64,000 nucleotides of DNA from JAWXUU01 sp044426045 (GCA_044426045.1 JAWXUX010000002.1:138940-202939), one strand, 5' to 3'. Counted from the first letter of the stretch, positions 52,418-61,510 are shown. A program made the numbers and translations. The notes: a model not told the origin generated them from the letters alone.

Positions 52418-54355
52418 TTAATATTTTCTACTGCTTTTCTTCCCACTAAAACTAGTGTTCTTATCTCCCCTTGTTTTGCCTTGTTTTGGTTTGAAAGATA
52501 CGTCTTTTTTTAGTTTGTCATCGGTTCTTTTTCTTGGGGCTCTTTCGCCAAAGCTGTCGATGTTTTCTGGTCTTTCACGGCGTGGTCTTCTTGATTCGCT
52601 GAAATCTTCACGCGGTTTTCTATCACGTTTGAAGTCCCCCTCTCTTCTTTCACGCTTGAAGTCACCTTCCGGTTTTCTGTCACGTCGGAAATCGCCTTCT
52701 GGTTTTCTACCTGATTTGAAATCACCTTCTGGCTTTCTACCTGATTTGAAATCGCCTTCTGGTTTTCTGCCTGATTTGAAATTGTCGCGTTTGCCGTTAA
52801 AATTATCGTCACGCTTAAAGTCGCCTTGCGGTTTTCTGCCTGATTTGAAATCACCTTCTCTTCTTTCACGCTTGAAATCGCCTTCTGGTTTTCTATCGCG
52901 TTTGAAGTCACCTTCTGGTTTTCTGTCACGTTTGAAATCGCCTTGTGGTTTTCTGCCTGACTTGAAATCATCTTTTCTGCCACCTTTGAAATCTTCTTTG
53001 TTTTCTTTAAAGTTTTCGCGTTTTGGCTCTCTTGGTGAATTATCGCGTGATGGGTTTTTGTTTTCACGTCTTGAGTCTTTTGCTTCTTTTCTTTCAGCAA
53101 AAGCTTGACCGTCTTCTTCTTTACCACGCATTTCGCCGTTGTTTCTTCTGCTTCCACCGCGACCTCTGCCACCTGATTTTTTCTTTGGTTGCATAATTCT
53201 GCCGGTTTTCACTGAATATTCATCGATGTTTTCAATGACGTCTTCCGCGTCAAGATAGATGTGACCTTGTGTGGCTTTTGCATATTTGTTCATGCGGATA
53301 ACTTCATCTTTGAAATAAAGCGAATAGGCAACGCCCTCTTTTCTCGCTCTGCCCGTTCTGCCGATACGGTGGATGTAGTATTCTTCGTCCATTGGAAGGT
53401 CATAGTTGATGATAAGATCCACATCGCCAACGTCGATACCACGCGCAGCAACGTCGGTTGCAATCAAAATTTGAATTTCGTTTGCACGGAATTTTTTCAT
53501 GATTTTTGTTCTGATATTTTGGCGGATATCACTGTGAAGTCCGTCGCATTTGAAATCTGCTGCTTTCAAAATACCTTTGAGTTTATCAACACGTCTTTTC
53601 GTGTTTGAGAAGATAACGGCAAGGTTGAAATCTGCTTCTTGCAAAATTTCAACTAGCTTATCATCTTTATTATCTCTTGTTGCCTTGATACCAATTTGTT
53701 TGATTTTTGGCATGTCTTCATTTTTTCTTTCGATAACAACGCTTTCTGGCTCTGTTTGATAGCTTTGAGAAATCAATTTGATTTCCGCTGGCATTGTTGC
53801 TGAAAACAACACTGTTTGTCTGTATTTAGGGCACGCTTTTGCAATCACGTCGATATCTTCGCGAAAGCCCATGTTAAGCATTTCGTCCGCTTCGTCAAGC
53901 ACAAGCGTTGTTAGCATGTCAAGTTTCAAAGTTTTGCGTCTCAAATGGTCCATGATTCTGCCTGGCGTTCCAACCACGATTTGTGGTTTACGTCTTAGGT
54001 GGGCACATTGTTTTGAGATGTTTTCACCGCCATAAACTGAAATTATTCTGATTTCTGGCAAGTGTTTTGTTAGTCTTTTGAGTTCTTCCGTGATTTGCAT
54101 TGCTAGCTCTCTTGTTGGGCAAACGACTAGCGCTTGCGTTTTTTCAAGAAGTTTATCGATTTTTTCAATCATTGGAATACCAAACGCACAAGTTTTGCCC
54201 GTGCCTGTTGGTGCTGTTGCAAGAACGTCCTTTTTGTCCAAAATGATTGGAATAACGTTTGCTTGAACGGCTGTTGGCGTTTCAAAGCCCATGTCTTGAA
54301 TGCCGAAAAGTAGCTCTCCACAGATTGGTAGTTCGTCGAATTTTGTAAAGTTCAT
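52418..54355 (-). CDS. DEAD-box ATP-dependent RNA helicase with repeat-rich C-terminus
   Basis: Start at 54355 (MNFTKFDEL) with GGAG just upstream; an in-frame extension to 54460 crosses a terminator hairpin and is rejected. 645 aa: Q motif, ATAPTGTGKT, PTRELA, TPGRI, DEAD, SAT, and HRIGRTGR. Residues ~390-645 are highly charged: about a dozen copies of an 11-12 residue unit like FKRDRKPEGD / FKSGRKPQGD, then a basic tail. CsdA/DeaD-like cold-shock or ribosome-assembly helicase is the best guess. Confidence 0.93.
   Translation of the reverse strand: MNFTKFDELPICGELLFGIQDMGFETPTAVQANVIPIILDKKDVLATAPTGTGKTCAFGIPMIEKIDKLLEKTQALVVCPTRELAMQITEELKRLTKHLPEIRIISVYGGENISKQCAHLRRKPQIVVGTPGRIMDHLRRKTLKLDMLTTLVLDEADEMLNMGFREDIDVIAKACPKYRQTVLFSATMPAEIKLISQSYQTEPESVVIERKNEDMPKIKQIGIKATRDNKDDKLVEILQEADFNLAVIFSNTKRRVDKLKGILKAADFKCDGLHSDIRQNIRTKIMKKFRANEIQILIATDVAARGIDVGDVDLIINYDLPMDEEYYIHRIGRTGRARKEGVAYSLYFKDEVIRMNKYAKATQGHIYLDAEDVIENIDEYSVKTGRIMQPKKKSGGRGRGGSRRNNGEMRGKEEDGQAFAERKEAKDSRRENKNPSRDNSPREPKRENFKENKEDFKGGRKDDFKSGRKPQGDFKRDRKPEGDFKRDRKPEGDFKRERREGDFKSGRKPQGDFKRDDNFNGKRDNFKSGRKPEGDFKSGRKPEGDFKSGRKPEGDFRRDRKPEGDFKRERREGDFKRDRKPREDFSESRRPRRERPENIDSFGERAPRKRTDDKLKKDVSFKPKQGKTRGDKNTSFSGKKSSRKY
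52600..52990 (-). repeat. Tandem repeats coding the helicase C-terminal tail
   Basis: Roughly 33-36-bp DNA units (TTGAAATCGCCTTCTGGTTT-like on the plus strand) repeated about ten times, encoding the RKPEGDFK units. Copy number is likely variable among strains. Confidence 0.85.
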
Positions 54356-54529
54356 TAAATATATCTCCAAAGTCACATGTCGTGACGAAAAAAAGCCACC
54401 CAGCGTGGCTAACGTTGCCAAAAATGGCAAGGAAAAGGCGAAACTGCCCCAACTGGTCATAACATTTCAACCAATCGGGATGAATAAATGACCTTACACG
54501 CCAAAAAAATGGCGGTGTCCTGATGACAC
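54356..54529 (-). promoter_or_regulatory. Structured leader of the DEAD-box helicase with a terminator
   Basis: About 174-nt leader with several hairpins: GGTGTC/GACACC (54514-54530), GCCA/TGGC (54500-54513), GGTCAT/ATGACC (54455-54493), TTGCCA/TGGCAA (54415-54430), then AGCCAC/GTGGCT (54394-54410) followed by seven U, and finally GTCAC/GTGAC (54372-54386) next to the ribosome site. Looks like an attenuator. Confidence 0.7.
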
Positions 54530-54535
54530 CACCAC

Positions 54536-54564
54536 AGTATACATGATTTATAGACCGCTGTCTA
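54536..54564 (-). promoter_or_regulatory. Promoter of the DEAD-box helicase
   Basis: TAGACA (54559-54564), 17-bp spacer, TATACT (54536-54541) on the minus strand. The gap 54565-54662 beyond it is AT-rich with no gene. Confidence 0.65.
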
Positions 54565-54662
54565 TCATTATGCGGTGCTATATTGCTTTTTTATTTATTT
54601 TCGCGTTTTATTTTTTGCGTTTTATTGTTGCAAAATGTTCAAAATGCGTATTTGGGGGATTT

Positions 54663-55904
54663 TTACCCTTCAATTCGCTCCTTTGCAACGGAAAGCATGA
54701 GTTTTATTCTGTTTTCTTGGTTAACTTTTGTTGCACCCGGGTCATAGTCGATTGAAACTATGTTAGCCTGAGGATATGAGGCTGTGATTTTTCTTATCAT
54801 ACCCTTTCCGACGATGTGGTTTGGAAGACATCCAAACGGTTGAGCGCACACGATGTTTTCATATCCGCTTTCGATAAGTTCCACCATTTCTGCTGTGAGA
54901 AGCCACCCTTCGCCCATTTTGCAACCTGTGCTCAAAAACGGTTTCACGAGTTTTTGCAAGTGGAAAAACGAGGCTGGTGCTTGATATTTGGATTTTTCAA
55001 ACGCACCCAAGATGAGTTTTTCATATTTTCGGATATACCAAAAAAGTAAGTTACCTTTGATTTTTTGATAAAGCGTACCGCCGTATCTTGTGACGTCTTC
55101 GTTTGGATTTCGCATGCAATAAAGCAAGAAACCCATGATTCCCGGCACGTTCACTTCGCAATCTTGGCTTGCAAGGAAATCTTCAAGGTTGTTATTTGCA
55201 AGTGGTGAATATTTCACATAAATCTCGCCAACAACGCCAACTTTTGCTTTTCTTTCACCCGTTTGCTTTATTTCTTCAAAACTTTTCACGATGCGAGCGG
55301 AAATTTTTCTTATTTCGTGTTTTCTGAAACCTTTGTTTTTTTCATACATTCCGCAGATTTCGTTTGTCCAAAATTCAACTAGCTCGTCAGATTCGCCACT
55401 GCTTACTTCATATGGCTTAGTTTGATTTTTCAGCGACATCATAAGGTCGCCATAGACCATTGTTGAAATAACGCGCCTTAGCATGCCAAGTGAAATTTGG
55501 AAACCGCTGTGGTGTTCCATGCCTGAAGTTGAAACGGAAATCACTGGAATGTGAGCAAGTCCTGCGGCTTTTATCCCCTTTCTTATCAAGTGGATATAAT
55601 TTGATGCACGGCAACCGCCACCCGTTTGTGTCATTAAAAGTGCCACTTTGTCGAGGTCATACTTGCCACTTTTGAGGGCGGCTATCATTTGACCTGTTGT
55701 GAGAAGTGCGGGATAGCATGTGTCGTTATGAACATATTTCAGCCCTTCAGCCACCACATCGGCGCCTGTGTCTTTCAAAATTTCAAGGTCGTAACCTTCC
55801 CATTCGAACACTTTTTTTAGCATGTTGAAGTGGATTTCAAGCATGTTTGGCGCAAGAATTTTGTGGGTTGATTTCATTTCTTTTGTAAATTCAACTATTT
55901 TCAT
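54663..55904 (-). CDS. Acyl-CoA dehydratase activase-related protein, C-terminal half
   Basis: 413 aa, corresponds to the C-terminal portion of the large 2-hydroxyacyl-CoA dehydratase/activase-related proteins of Clostridia. Conserved Cys-containing motifs: NDTCYPALLTTGQMIAAL, TQTGGGCRASNYI, CAQPFGCLPNHIVGKGM, likely Fe-S ligands. It overlaps the 969-aa gene upstream by 4 nt (ATGA), so the two should be made in equal amounts. In many relatives I recall they form one ~1,400-residue chain. Confidence 0.85.
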   Translation of the reverse strand: MKIVEFTKEMKSTHKILAPNMLEIHFNMLKKVFEWEGYDLEILKDTGADVVAEGLKYVHNDTCYPALLTTGQMIAALKSGKYDLDKVALLMTQTGGGCRASNYIHLIRKGIKAAGLAHIPVISVSTSGMEHHSGFQISLGMLRRVISTMVYGDLMMSLKNQTKPYEVSSGESDELVEFWTNEICGMYEKNKGFRKHEIRKISARIVKSFEEIKQTGERKAKVGVVGEIYVKYSPLANNNLEDFLASQDCEVNVPGIMGFLLYCMRNPNEDVTRYGGTLYQKIKGNLLFWYIRKYEKLILGAFEKSKYQAPASFFHLQKLVKPFLSTGCKMGEGWLLTAEMVELIESGYENIVCAQPFGCLPNHIVGKGMIRKITASYPQANIVSIDYDPGATKVNQENRIKLMLSVAKERIEG

Positions 55905-58810
55905 TTTTCCACCCCCGAAACTGCGAGAAGGCTTCTGAGCCTAATTTTAACTGCACCGAGATTTGTTATTTCGTCGATTTTAACTTGGGTATAAATCTTG
56001 CCTTTTTCTTCAAGAATTCGTCTCACTTCGTCGGTTGTGATTGCGTCAAGTCCGCAACCAAACGATACCATTTGCACAAGATTTATGTTGATATCTTTTT
56101 CGTTTGCGACATAGTTTGCGGCAGCATAAAGCCTTGCGTGATATGTCCATTGGTTCAAAACGTCAAGCGAATTTGGATTTGCGATATCGCAAACTGATTC
56201 TTCAGTTAGAACAATCGTATCATTTTCGCTTGTGAGTTTGTCGATTCCGTGGTTGATTTCTGGGTCGAGGTGATATGGTCTTCCGCAAAGAACTATCACA
56301 TTTTTGCCGTTTTCTTTTGCAAACGCGAGAAGATTTTTTCCTTTTTCTTTCAATTTTGCGAGGTGGTTTTCATGTTCCAAATACGCCATGTCGCACGCTT
56401 TTTTCACTTCGGCAAATGGGATTTTTCCAAAGTTTTTTTCCAAGATTTTGTGGAATTTTTTTGGGAAATGCTTTCTTTCGTGAACGCCGATATAATCATT
56501 GATGAAATTCACGCATGAAACTGCGGTGACGTTTGCTTCGATAACCTCGGGATAATAGGCAACGACTGGGCAATTATAGTGATTGTCCCCTTTGCCTTCG
56601 TTGAAGTTATATGAAAGGCATGGATAAAAGATTGTTGAAACGCCCTTTTCAAGGAGTTTTTCAATGTGACCATGCACGAGTTTTGCGGGATAGCAGACTG
56701 TGTCGGACGGGATTGTTTGCTGACCGCTGAGATAGGTGTCGTGGGTTGAAAAACCTGAGTTTCTCACGCCGAAGCCTAAATTTGTGAAAAGCGTGTGCCA
56801 AAATGGGAGCATTTCGTACATATTAAGCACCATTGGAATTCCGATAGTGCCACGCTTGCCGTTGCAGTTTTTGTAGCTTTCGAGAAGCTGTCTTTTATAG
56901 TCGAACATGTTTTCGCCGTGGGGTTTTGATTTTGAGCCAAGTGGCACATCACATCTGTTGCCCGCGATGAATTTTCTTCCGCTTGGGAATGTGTTGACCG
57001 TTAGTTTGCAGTGGTTTGTGCAACCGCCACACACGATTTGTTTTGCTTCGTGCGTGAAATTTGCAAGCTCCTCTTTTGAAATTATCTTGCTTTTTTGAAT
57101 GTCGCCACTTTTTGATTTGGCATAAAGCGCACAGCCATATGCACCCATGAGCCCCGCGATTTCAGGGCGAGTGACTTCCCTTTCGAGAATTTGTTCAAAC
57201 GCTCGCAAGACTGAATTATTAAGGAAAGTGCCACCTTGAACGACTACGTTTTCGCCAAGCTGACTTGAATCTGTCACGCGGATAACTTTATAAAGGGCGT
57301 TTTTCACAACGCTTATGCAAAGTCCTGCCGCGATATCTTCCACTTTTGCGCCGTCCTTTTGGGCTTGTTTCACTGATGAATTCATGAACACCGTGCAACG
57401 CGAGCCAAGGTCGACGGGATTTCTTGCCATCAAGCCTTTATCTGCAAAATCGGCGATATTTTCGCCAAGTGCTGTTGCGAAGGTTTGCAAGAATGAACCG
57501 CAACCCGAACTGCATGCTTCGTTTAGGAAAATGTTATCGATCGCAGAATTTCTGATTTTGAAACATTTGATATCTTGACCGCCGATATCGATGATGAAAT
57601 CGACGTTTTTATTATATTTTTTGGCAGCAGTGAAGTGGGCGATTGTTTCAACAACCCCAAAATCACCCCCGAACGCTTCTTTGACGATTTCTTCGCCATA
57701 ACCCGTTGTGGCAAAGCCTTTTATTTTGATATCAGGGAATTTTTCATAGACCTCGGTCAAAAATTCCTTAACGATTGGAAGTGGCGAACCGCCGTTTTCC
57801 ATATATTTATAATAGGCGATTTCCTCGTTTTCTGAAATCACCACGCCTTTCAGCGTTGTTGAGCCCGCATCAATTCCGATATATGCGTCGCCCACAAGCG
57901 GTTTTGTTTCGATTTGCTTTCCGATGTTGTGACGTTTTGCAAACTTTTCATATTCCGCTTCATTTTCAAAAAGTGGTTTGCATGAGTTCACCGCTCTCAC
58001 TGTTTTGTGGTTTTTCAATTTGTCAATCAAAAGTTCAAGCGTGAAAGAAGCTGATTCTTTTGAAAATGCACTGCCGAGTGCGACAAAATAAAGCGAGTTT
58101 TCAGGGAAAAATCCAGAAAGTTTCAGCATTTTGTCAAAACTGTTTCTCAGCTCGGAAAAGAACGTTAGAGGGCCTCCAAGATAAAGGACGTTGCCTTCGA
58201 TTTTTCTGCCTTGGGCAAGTCCCGAGATTGTTTGGTTGACAACTGCCATGAAAATGCTTGCGGAAATATCTTCCTTGCTCGCACCTTGGTTGAGCAGTGG
58301 TTGGATATCCGATTTTGCAAACACACCGCACCGTGATGCGATAGTATAAATTTTTTCATGTTTTTGGGCAAGGTGGTTCATTTCTGACGGCGTGATTTGA
58401 AGTAGTGTCGCCATTTGGTCGATAAAAGCACCCGTGCCACCCGCACAACTGCCGTTCATTCTGATTTCAGTGGCACCCGAAACAAAAAGTATTTTCGCAT
58501 CCTCGCCACCAAGTTCGATAACCACATCGGTTTCTGGCATGAGCGTTTTCACCGCAAGACGAGTTGCAAACACCTCTTGAACAAAAGGTACGCCAAGATC
58601 CTCGCAAATACCCATGCCCGCAGAACCCGACATACAAATTCCGATTTCTTCACCTTTGAATTTTTCCGCAACGCCTGCTGTCATCTCTTGCAATTTTTGT
58701 GAAATTTGCGAAAAATGACGTTGGTAGTCGCTGTGCAAAATGTTATTTTCCTCGTCTACAACAACAAATTTCAACGTTGTTGAACCGACGTCTATCCCCA
58801 TTCTGAGCAT
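55901..58810 (-). CDS. Acyl-CoA dehydratase activase, tandem BadF/BadG ATPase + DUF2229
   Basis: 969 aa: two ASKHA ATPase modules, first (1-270) with GIDVGSTTLKFVV and SCAGGTGAFIDQMA, second (about 310-570) with GIDAGSTTLKGVV and ACSSGCGSFLQTFA (the bridging Cys that holds the [4Fe-4S] cluster); a Cys-rich linker CGGCTNHCK; then DUF2229 with PSDTVCYPAKLVHGHIE and YPCLSYN. Family members drive electrons at low potential to dehydratases; the target here is unknown since no dehydratase alpha/beta genes are adjacent. Confidence 0.9.
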   Translation of the reverse strand: MLRMGIDVGSTTLKFVVVDEENNILHSDYQRHFSQISQKLQEMTAGVAEKFKGEEIGICMSGSAGMGICEDLGVPFVQEVFATRLAVKTLMPETDVVIELGGEDAKILFVSGATEIRMNGSCAGGTGAFIDQMATLLQITPSEMNHLAQKHEKIYTIASRCGVFAKSDIQPLLNQGASKEDISASIFMAVVNQTISGLAQGRKIEGNVLYLGGPLTFFSELRNSFDKMLKLSGFFPENSLYFVALGSAFSKESASFTLELLIDKLKNHKTVRAVNSCKPLFENEAEYEKFAKRHNIGKQIETKPLVGDAYIGIDAGSTTLKGVVISENEEIAYYKYMENGGSPLPIVKEFLTEVYEKFPDIKIKGFATTGYGEEIVKEAFGGDFGVVETIAHFTAAKKYNKNVDFIIDIGGQDIKCFKIRNSAIDNIFLNEACSSGCGSFLQTFATALGENIADFADKGLMARNPVDLGSRCTVFMNSSVKQAQKDGAKVEDIAAGLCISVVKNALYKVIRVTDSSQLGENVVVQGGTFLNNSVLRAFEQILEREVTRPEIAGLMGAYGCALYAKSKSGDIQKSKIISKEELANFTHEAKQIVCGGCTNHCKLTVNTFPSGRKFIAGNRCDVPLGSKSKPHGENMFDYKRQLLESYKNCNGKRGTIGIPMVLNMYEMLPFWHTLFTNLGFGVRNSGFSTHDTYLSGQQTIPSDTVCYPAKLVHGHIEKLLEKGVSTIFYPCLSYNFNEGKGDNHYNCPVVAYYPEVIEANVTAVSCVNFINDYIGVHERKHFPKKFHKILEKNFGKIPFAEVKKACDMAYLEHENHLAKLKEKGKNLLAFAKENGKNVIVLCGRPYHLDPEINHGIDKLTSENDTIVLTEESVCDIANPNSLDVLNQWTYHARLYAAANYVANEKDININLVQMVSFGCGLDAITTDEVRRILEEKGKIYTQVKIDEITNLGAVKIRLRSLLAVSGVEK

Positions 58811-58956
58811 CTATTTTCTCCCGTTTATCTTCTTTTGTGATTTACACATTTTTAGTTATTCTGATTTAACTATTACCTATACAAATACATTTTATCACTG
58901 CGAGAAATTTTTGTCTATTGATTTTATCATAGCGAGCGAATTTATATGCAAGTTTA

Positions 58957-58995
58957 TAAAAAAATCACCTAAAACGAGAAATTTTAGGTGATTTT
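58957..58995 (-). terminator. Terminator after the Sel1-repeat gene
   Basis: Perfect 14-bp stem AAAATCACCTAAAA / TTTTAGGTGATTTT (58961-58974, 58982-58995) followed on the minus strand by a T-run. Beyond it (58996-59089) are imperfect direct repeats of TTTATATTTGGTTTATA. Confidence 0.88.
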
Positions 58996-59089
58996 GTGTT
59001 TGATTTTTTTATTTGATTTATATTTGGTTTATACTGGCTTTATATTTGGTTTATATTAGCTTTTGTATTTGTTTTTATATATTTAAAAA

Positions 59090-60052
59090 TTAATCTTCGC
59101 CGTAGCCGTCAAGGAATTCCACTGCCCTTTCGCTTCCGTTTGCGGCGGCTTTTTCTAGCCAATATCTGCCCGTTTCTGCATCGATTTCAACGCCTTCGCC
59201 ATTTGCATAACAATAACCAAGACTTGCCTGTGCTTCAACGTGACCCGCGGCTGCCGCTTGCGACCATAAATAAAACGCGAGTTTTGTATCTTTTTCAATG
59301 CCGTTGCCATAAAAATAACAGATTGCAAGGTTGTCTTGCGCGCCAATATTTCCAAGTGCCACCGCCTTTTGATACCATTCTACCGCCGTTTCAGGATCTG
59401 GCAAAAGTCCACAAAGACCTTGCTCGTAGGCTACGCCGATGTTGCTCATTGCAGGGGCAACGCCCGCTTGCGCTGCTAGCACCCAATATCCAAGGCACTT
59501 TTCGTCGCTTTGCTCCACGCCGTTTCCGTACATATAAAGGTCGGCGAGGTTGTATTGTGCAAGTGCTTGACCATTTTCTGCCGCCATCTCGAAATATTCG
59601 AACGCTTTTTCATAGTCTTGCTCCACAAATTCGCCGTTTTTATACATAACACCCAAATCGTTTTGAGAATCGGCATTTCCCTCGGCTGCGGCGATTTCAT
59701 AAAGCGAGAATGCTCTTTTCTTATCGACTTCCACGCCAATTCCACTGCTTAGGCAAAAAGCGAGGTTGTTTATCGCACTGACTTGACCTTTTTCCGCAGC
59801 TTCCGCAAACAAAATCGCCGCTTTTGCTTCGTTTTGTTCCACCCCAAGCCCCGTGCGATAGCAAACGCCAAGGTGGTTTATTGCATCCACACTGCCAAGT
59901 GCAATCGCTTTTTCAAAGCTGTCCACCGCGAGTTCGTAGTTTTGCGCGAGCATGCCGTCACCAAAATAATAGCCACAGGCAATTTCATATCTACTTTGCG
60001 CCGCCTCGTCTTGCTTTTGTTGTTTTCTTTTTTTCATTCCAAACAAATCCAT
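59090..60052 (-). CDS. Sel1-repeat (TPR-like) protein
   Basis: 320 aa, no signal peptide. About eight Sel1-like repeats of ~36 residues, each with a motif such as AINHLGVCYRTGLGVEQNEAK or AQYNLADLYMYGNGVEQSDEK; ends acidic (DGYGED). Scaffold for protein-protein contacts in the cytoplasm. AGGGGAGG site. Lies 25 nt after the DUF975 gene, so same transcript. Confidence 0.9.
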   Translation of the reverse strand: MDLFGMKKRKQQKQDEAAQSRYEIACGYYFGDGMLAQNYELAVDSFEKAIALGSVDAINHLGVCYRTGLGVEQNEAKAAILFAEAAEKGQVSAINNLAFCLSSGIGVEVDKKRAFSLYEIAAAEGNADSQNDLGVMYKNGEFVEQDYEKAFEYFEMAAENGQALAQYNLADLYMYGNGVEQSDEKCLGYWVLAAQAGVAPAMSNIGVAYEQGLCGLLPDPETAVEWYQKAVALGNIGAQDNLAICYFYGNGIEKDTKLAFYLWSQAAAAGHVEAQASLGYCYANGEGVEIDAETGRYWLEKAAANGSERAVEFLDGYGED

Positions 60053-60077
60053 GTTTTTTTCCTCCCCTTGATTGATT

Positions 60078-60839
60078 TTATATGTTGAATGGGTTTTCTT
60101 CAGTTGTGCTTTCTTCTGCTGAGTTTTCAGCTTCAGTTGCCACCGCTTCTTGCGAAAAATCTTCGCTTATGGTATCATTTCCGCCATGCTGTTCGTTATA
60201 GTTTAGTATCAAGAAGTCATACATTCTTGCAAACGCCATTGTGTAGTATGGCATAATCAATATCATCGCCAAAGAATACAACGCCACTTCGGCATAATAA
60301 AAATATAATCCTGCAAAAGCTTGCGTGAATGCGAATATATATCCGACCGCAAAGCCTGCGAGTATGTACCAACCGAAAAACGACAACGCGAGCACGAAAA
60401 TTTTGCCTTTGTGCCCCTTTGTCAAACGCACGCTTGCGGCAAGACATTCTTTAGCCGTCATATCTGGGTTGTCGCGTTTGATATAAAACGCCATTGAATA
60501 TGCGATATATTTTATTATTCCAGGAACAACGAGAAGCAATGACCACAAAAGCACAAAAAGCATTTTCAAAAGCCCAATCACCAATGTTCCTACGTAATTT
60601 TTGAAACCGATGAATAAATTTCCGATTTTTGCTTCGCCGTGCCTTAAAATGTCGGTGAAATAATACGCATAACCATATCCGAGTGACCCCGCCACAAGAA
60701 GTGATGCAACCACATGCACATAGCCACAGCAATATAAAATCGCTTCAAAAATTAAGCACACAAGCACCGAAATCCAATATTTGCCTTTCAAATCATTTTT
60801 CGCGGCGTTCTTTAGTGCTTTTCTATCGTATAGATACAT
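60078..60839 (-). CDS. DUF975 family membrane protein
   Basis: Start at 60839 (MYLYDRKAL) with AAGGAG at 60845-60850; the longer frame has no site. 253 aa, begins RKALKNAAKNDLKGKYW (family mark) then about five membrane segments and a Glu/Ser-rich cytoplasmic C-tail. Function unknown. In many Clostridia DUF975 proteins stand alone; here it is paired with a Sel1 protein. Confidence 0.87.
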   Translation of the reverse strand: MYLYDRKALKNAAKNDLKGKYWISVLVCLIFEAILYCCGYVHVVASLLVAGSLGYGYAYYFTDILRHGEAKIGNLFIGFKNYVGTLVIGLLKMLFVLLWSLLLVVPGIIKYIAYSMAFYIKRDNPDMTAKECLAASVRLTKGHKGKIFVLALSFFGWYILAGFAVGYIFAFTQAFAGLYFYYAEVALYSLAMILIMPYYTMAFARMYDFLILNYNEQHGGNDTISEDFSQEAVATEAENSAEESTTEENPFNI

Positions 60840-61007
60840 ATTTTCTCCTTTTTTCGTTATATTTTCATTTTCGCTTACTATATTATATATGTTTTTATTA
60901 TATGATATCACACATGGGACGACAAGTCAATATCATGGGGGAGATTTTTTTGGTGGGGAGGAAATGAGTGGATAGGGAATAGTGAAAGATGAAGGGAGAA
61001 AAATAAG

Positions 61008-61510
61008 GTGAAAGGTGAAAGGTGAAAGGTGAAAGGTGAAAGGTGAAAGGTGTGGTAATGCACTTGCTTTGCTCGTGCTTTCTATGTTGATGGTTTTGGT
61101 GGTGGATTTGCGTTTTTGCGTTTTGCCATTTTTCCGTGAGGAGTTTCACCCCGCGGGCGCACACATGGGTGCGCCCCTACGCATATTGGGCGGTTTTTTT
61201 GCGTTTTGCCGTGGGTTTGGGTGGGACAATTTGTAGGGGCGAACCCGTGTGTTCGCCCGCGTGCGGGTGGAGTGTTGGGTGTTAGAGGGTTTTTTGGCGG
61301 GTGTTTGGTGGTGGATTTGCGTTTTTGCGTTTTGCCGTTTTTCCGTGGGGAGTTTCACCCCGCGGGCGCACACATGGGTGTCGCCCCTACGCATTTTTAT
61401 AGCTACAAACAGTTGTTTGTAGCTATTGTTGTTTTACATTTGATTTTAGGTGCACGGAGCGTTAGCGTAGTGCCTACCGCACCTTTCACCTTTCACCTTT
61501 CACCTTTCAC
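61008..61510. repeat. Palindromic element, copy F, with replaced interior
   Basis: Left end six GTGAAAG and GTGTGGTA (61050-61057) with arm GCACTTGCTTTGCTCGTGC; right end TACCGCAC (61475-61482) and four CTTTCAC. The normal ~90-bp apex is replaced by ~390 bp of GC-richer repeats (61096-61394) and a palindrome AGCTACAAACAG/TTGTTTGTAGCT-like at 61400-61424. No gene lies in 60840-61526. Confidence 0.88.
61096..61394. repeat. Nested GC-rich repeats inside copy F
   Basis: An ~89-bp direct repeat (61096-61184 and 61304-61394) beginning TTGGTGGTGGATTTGCG and ending CGCCCCTACGCAT, with only a few differences. Between them an inverted partial copy starts GTAGGGGCGAACCCGTGTG (61233). The GTAGGGGCG..CGCCCGCG hairpin resembles short REP-like repeats common in gut Firmicutes. 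Confidence 0.8.

Noticed and set aside
52455..53108. 217-codon plus-strand ORF opposite the helicase tail
   Set aside because: Leu/Ser/Pro/Phe repeat translation is the mirror of the RKPEGD repeats; no start signals.
54356..54460. In-frame N-terminal extension of the helicase beginning MTSWGS
   Set aside because: It would be encoded by the terminator and hairpins of the leader, lacks a ribosome site, and the Q-motif region starts properly at 54355.
54282..54470. 62-codon ORF in the helicase leader as a leader peptide
   Set aside because: It runs into the helicase coding region in another frame, has no ribosome site and no regulatory codon run.
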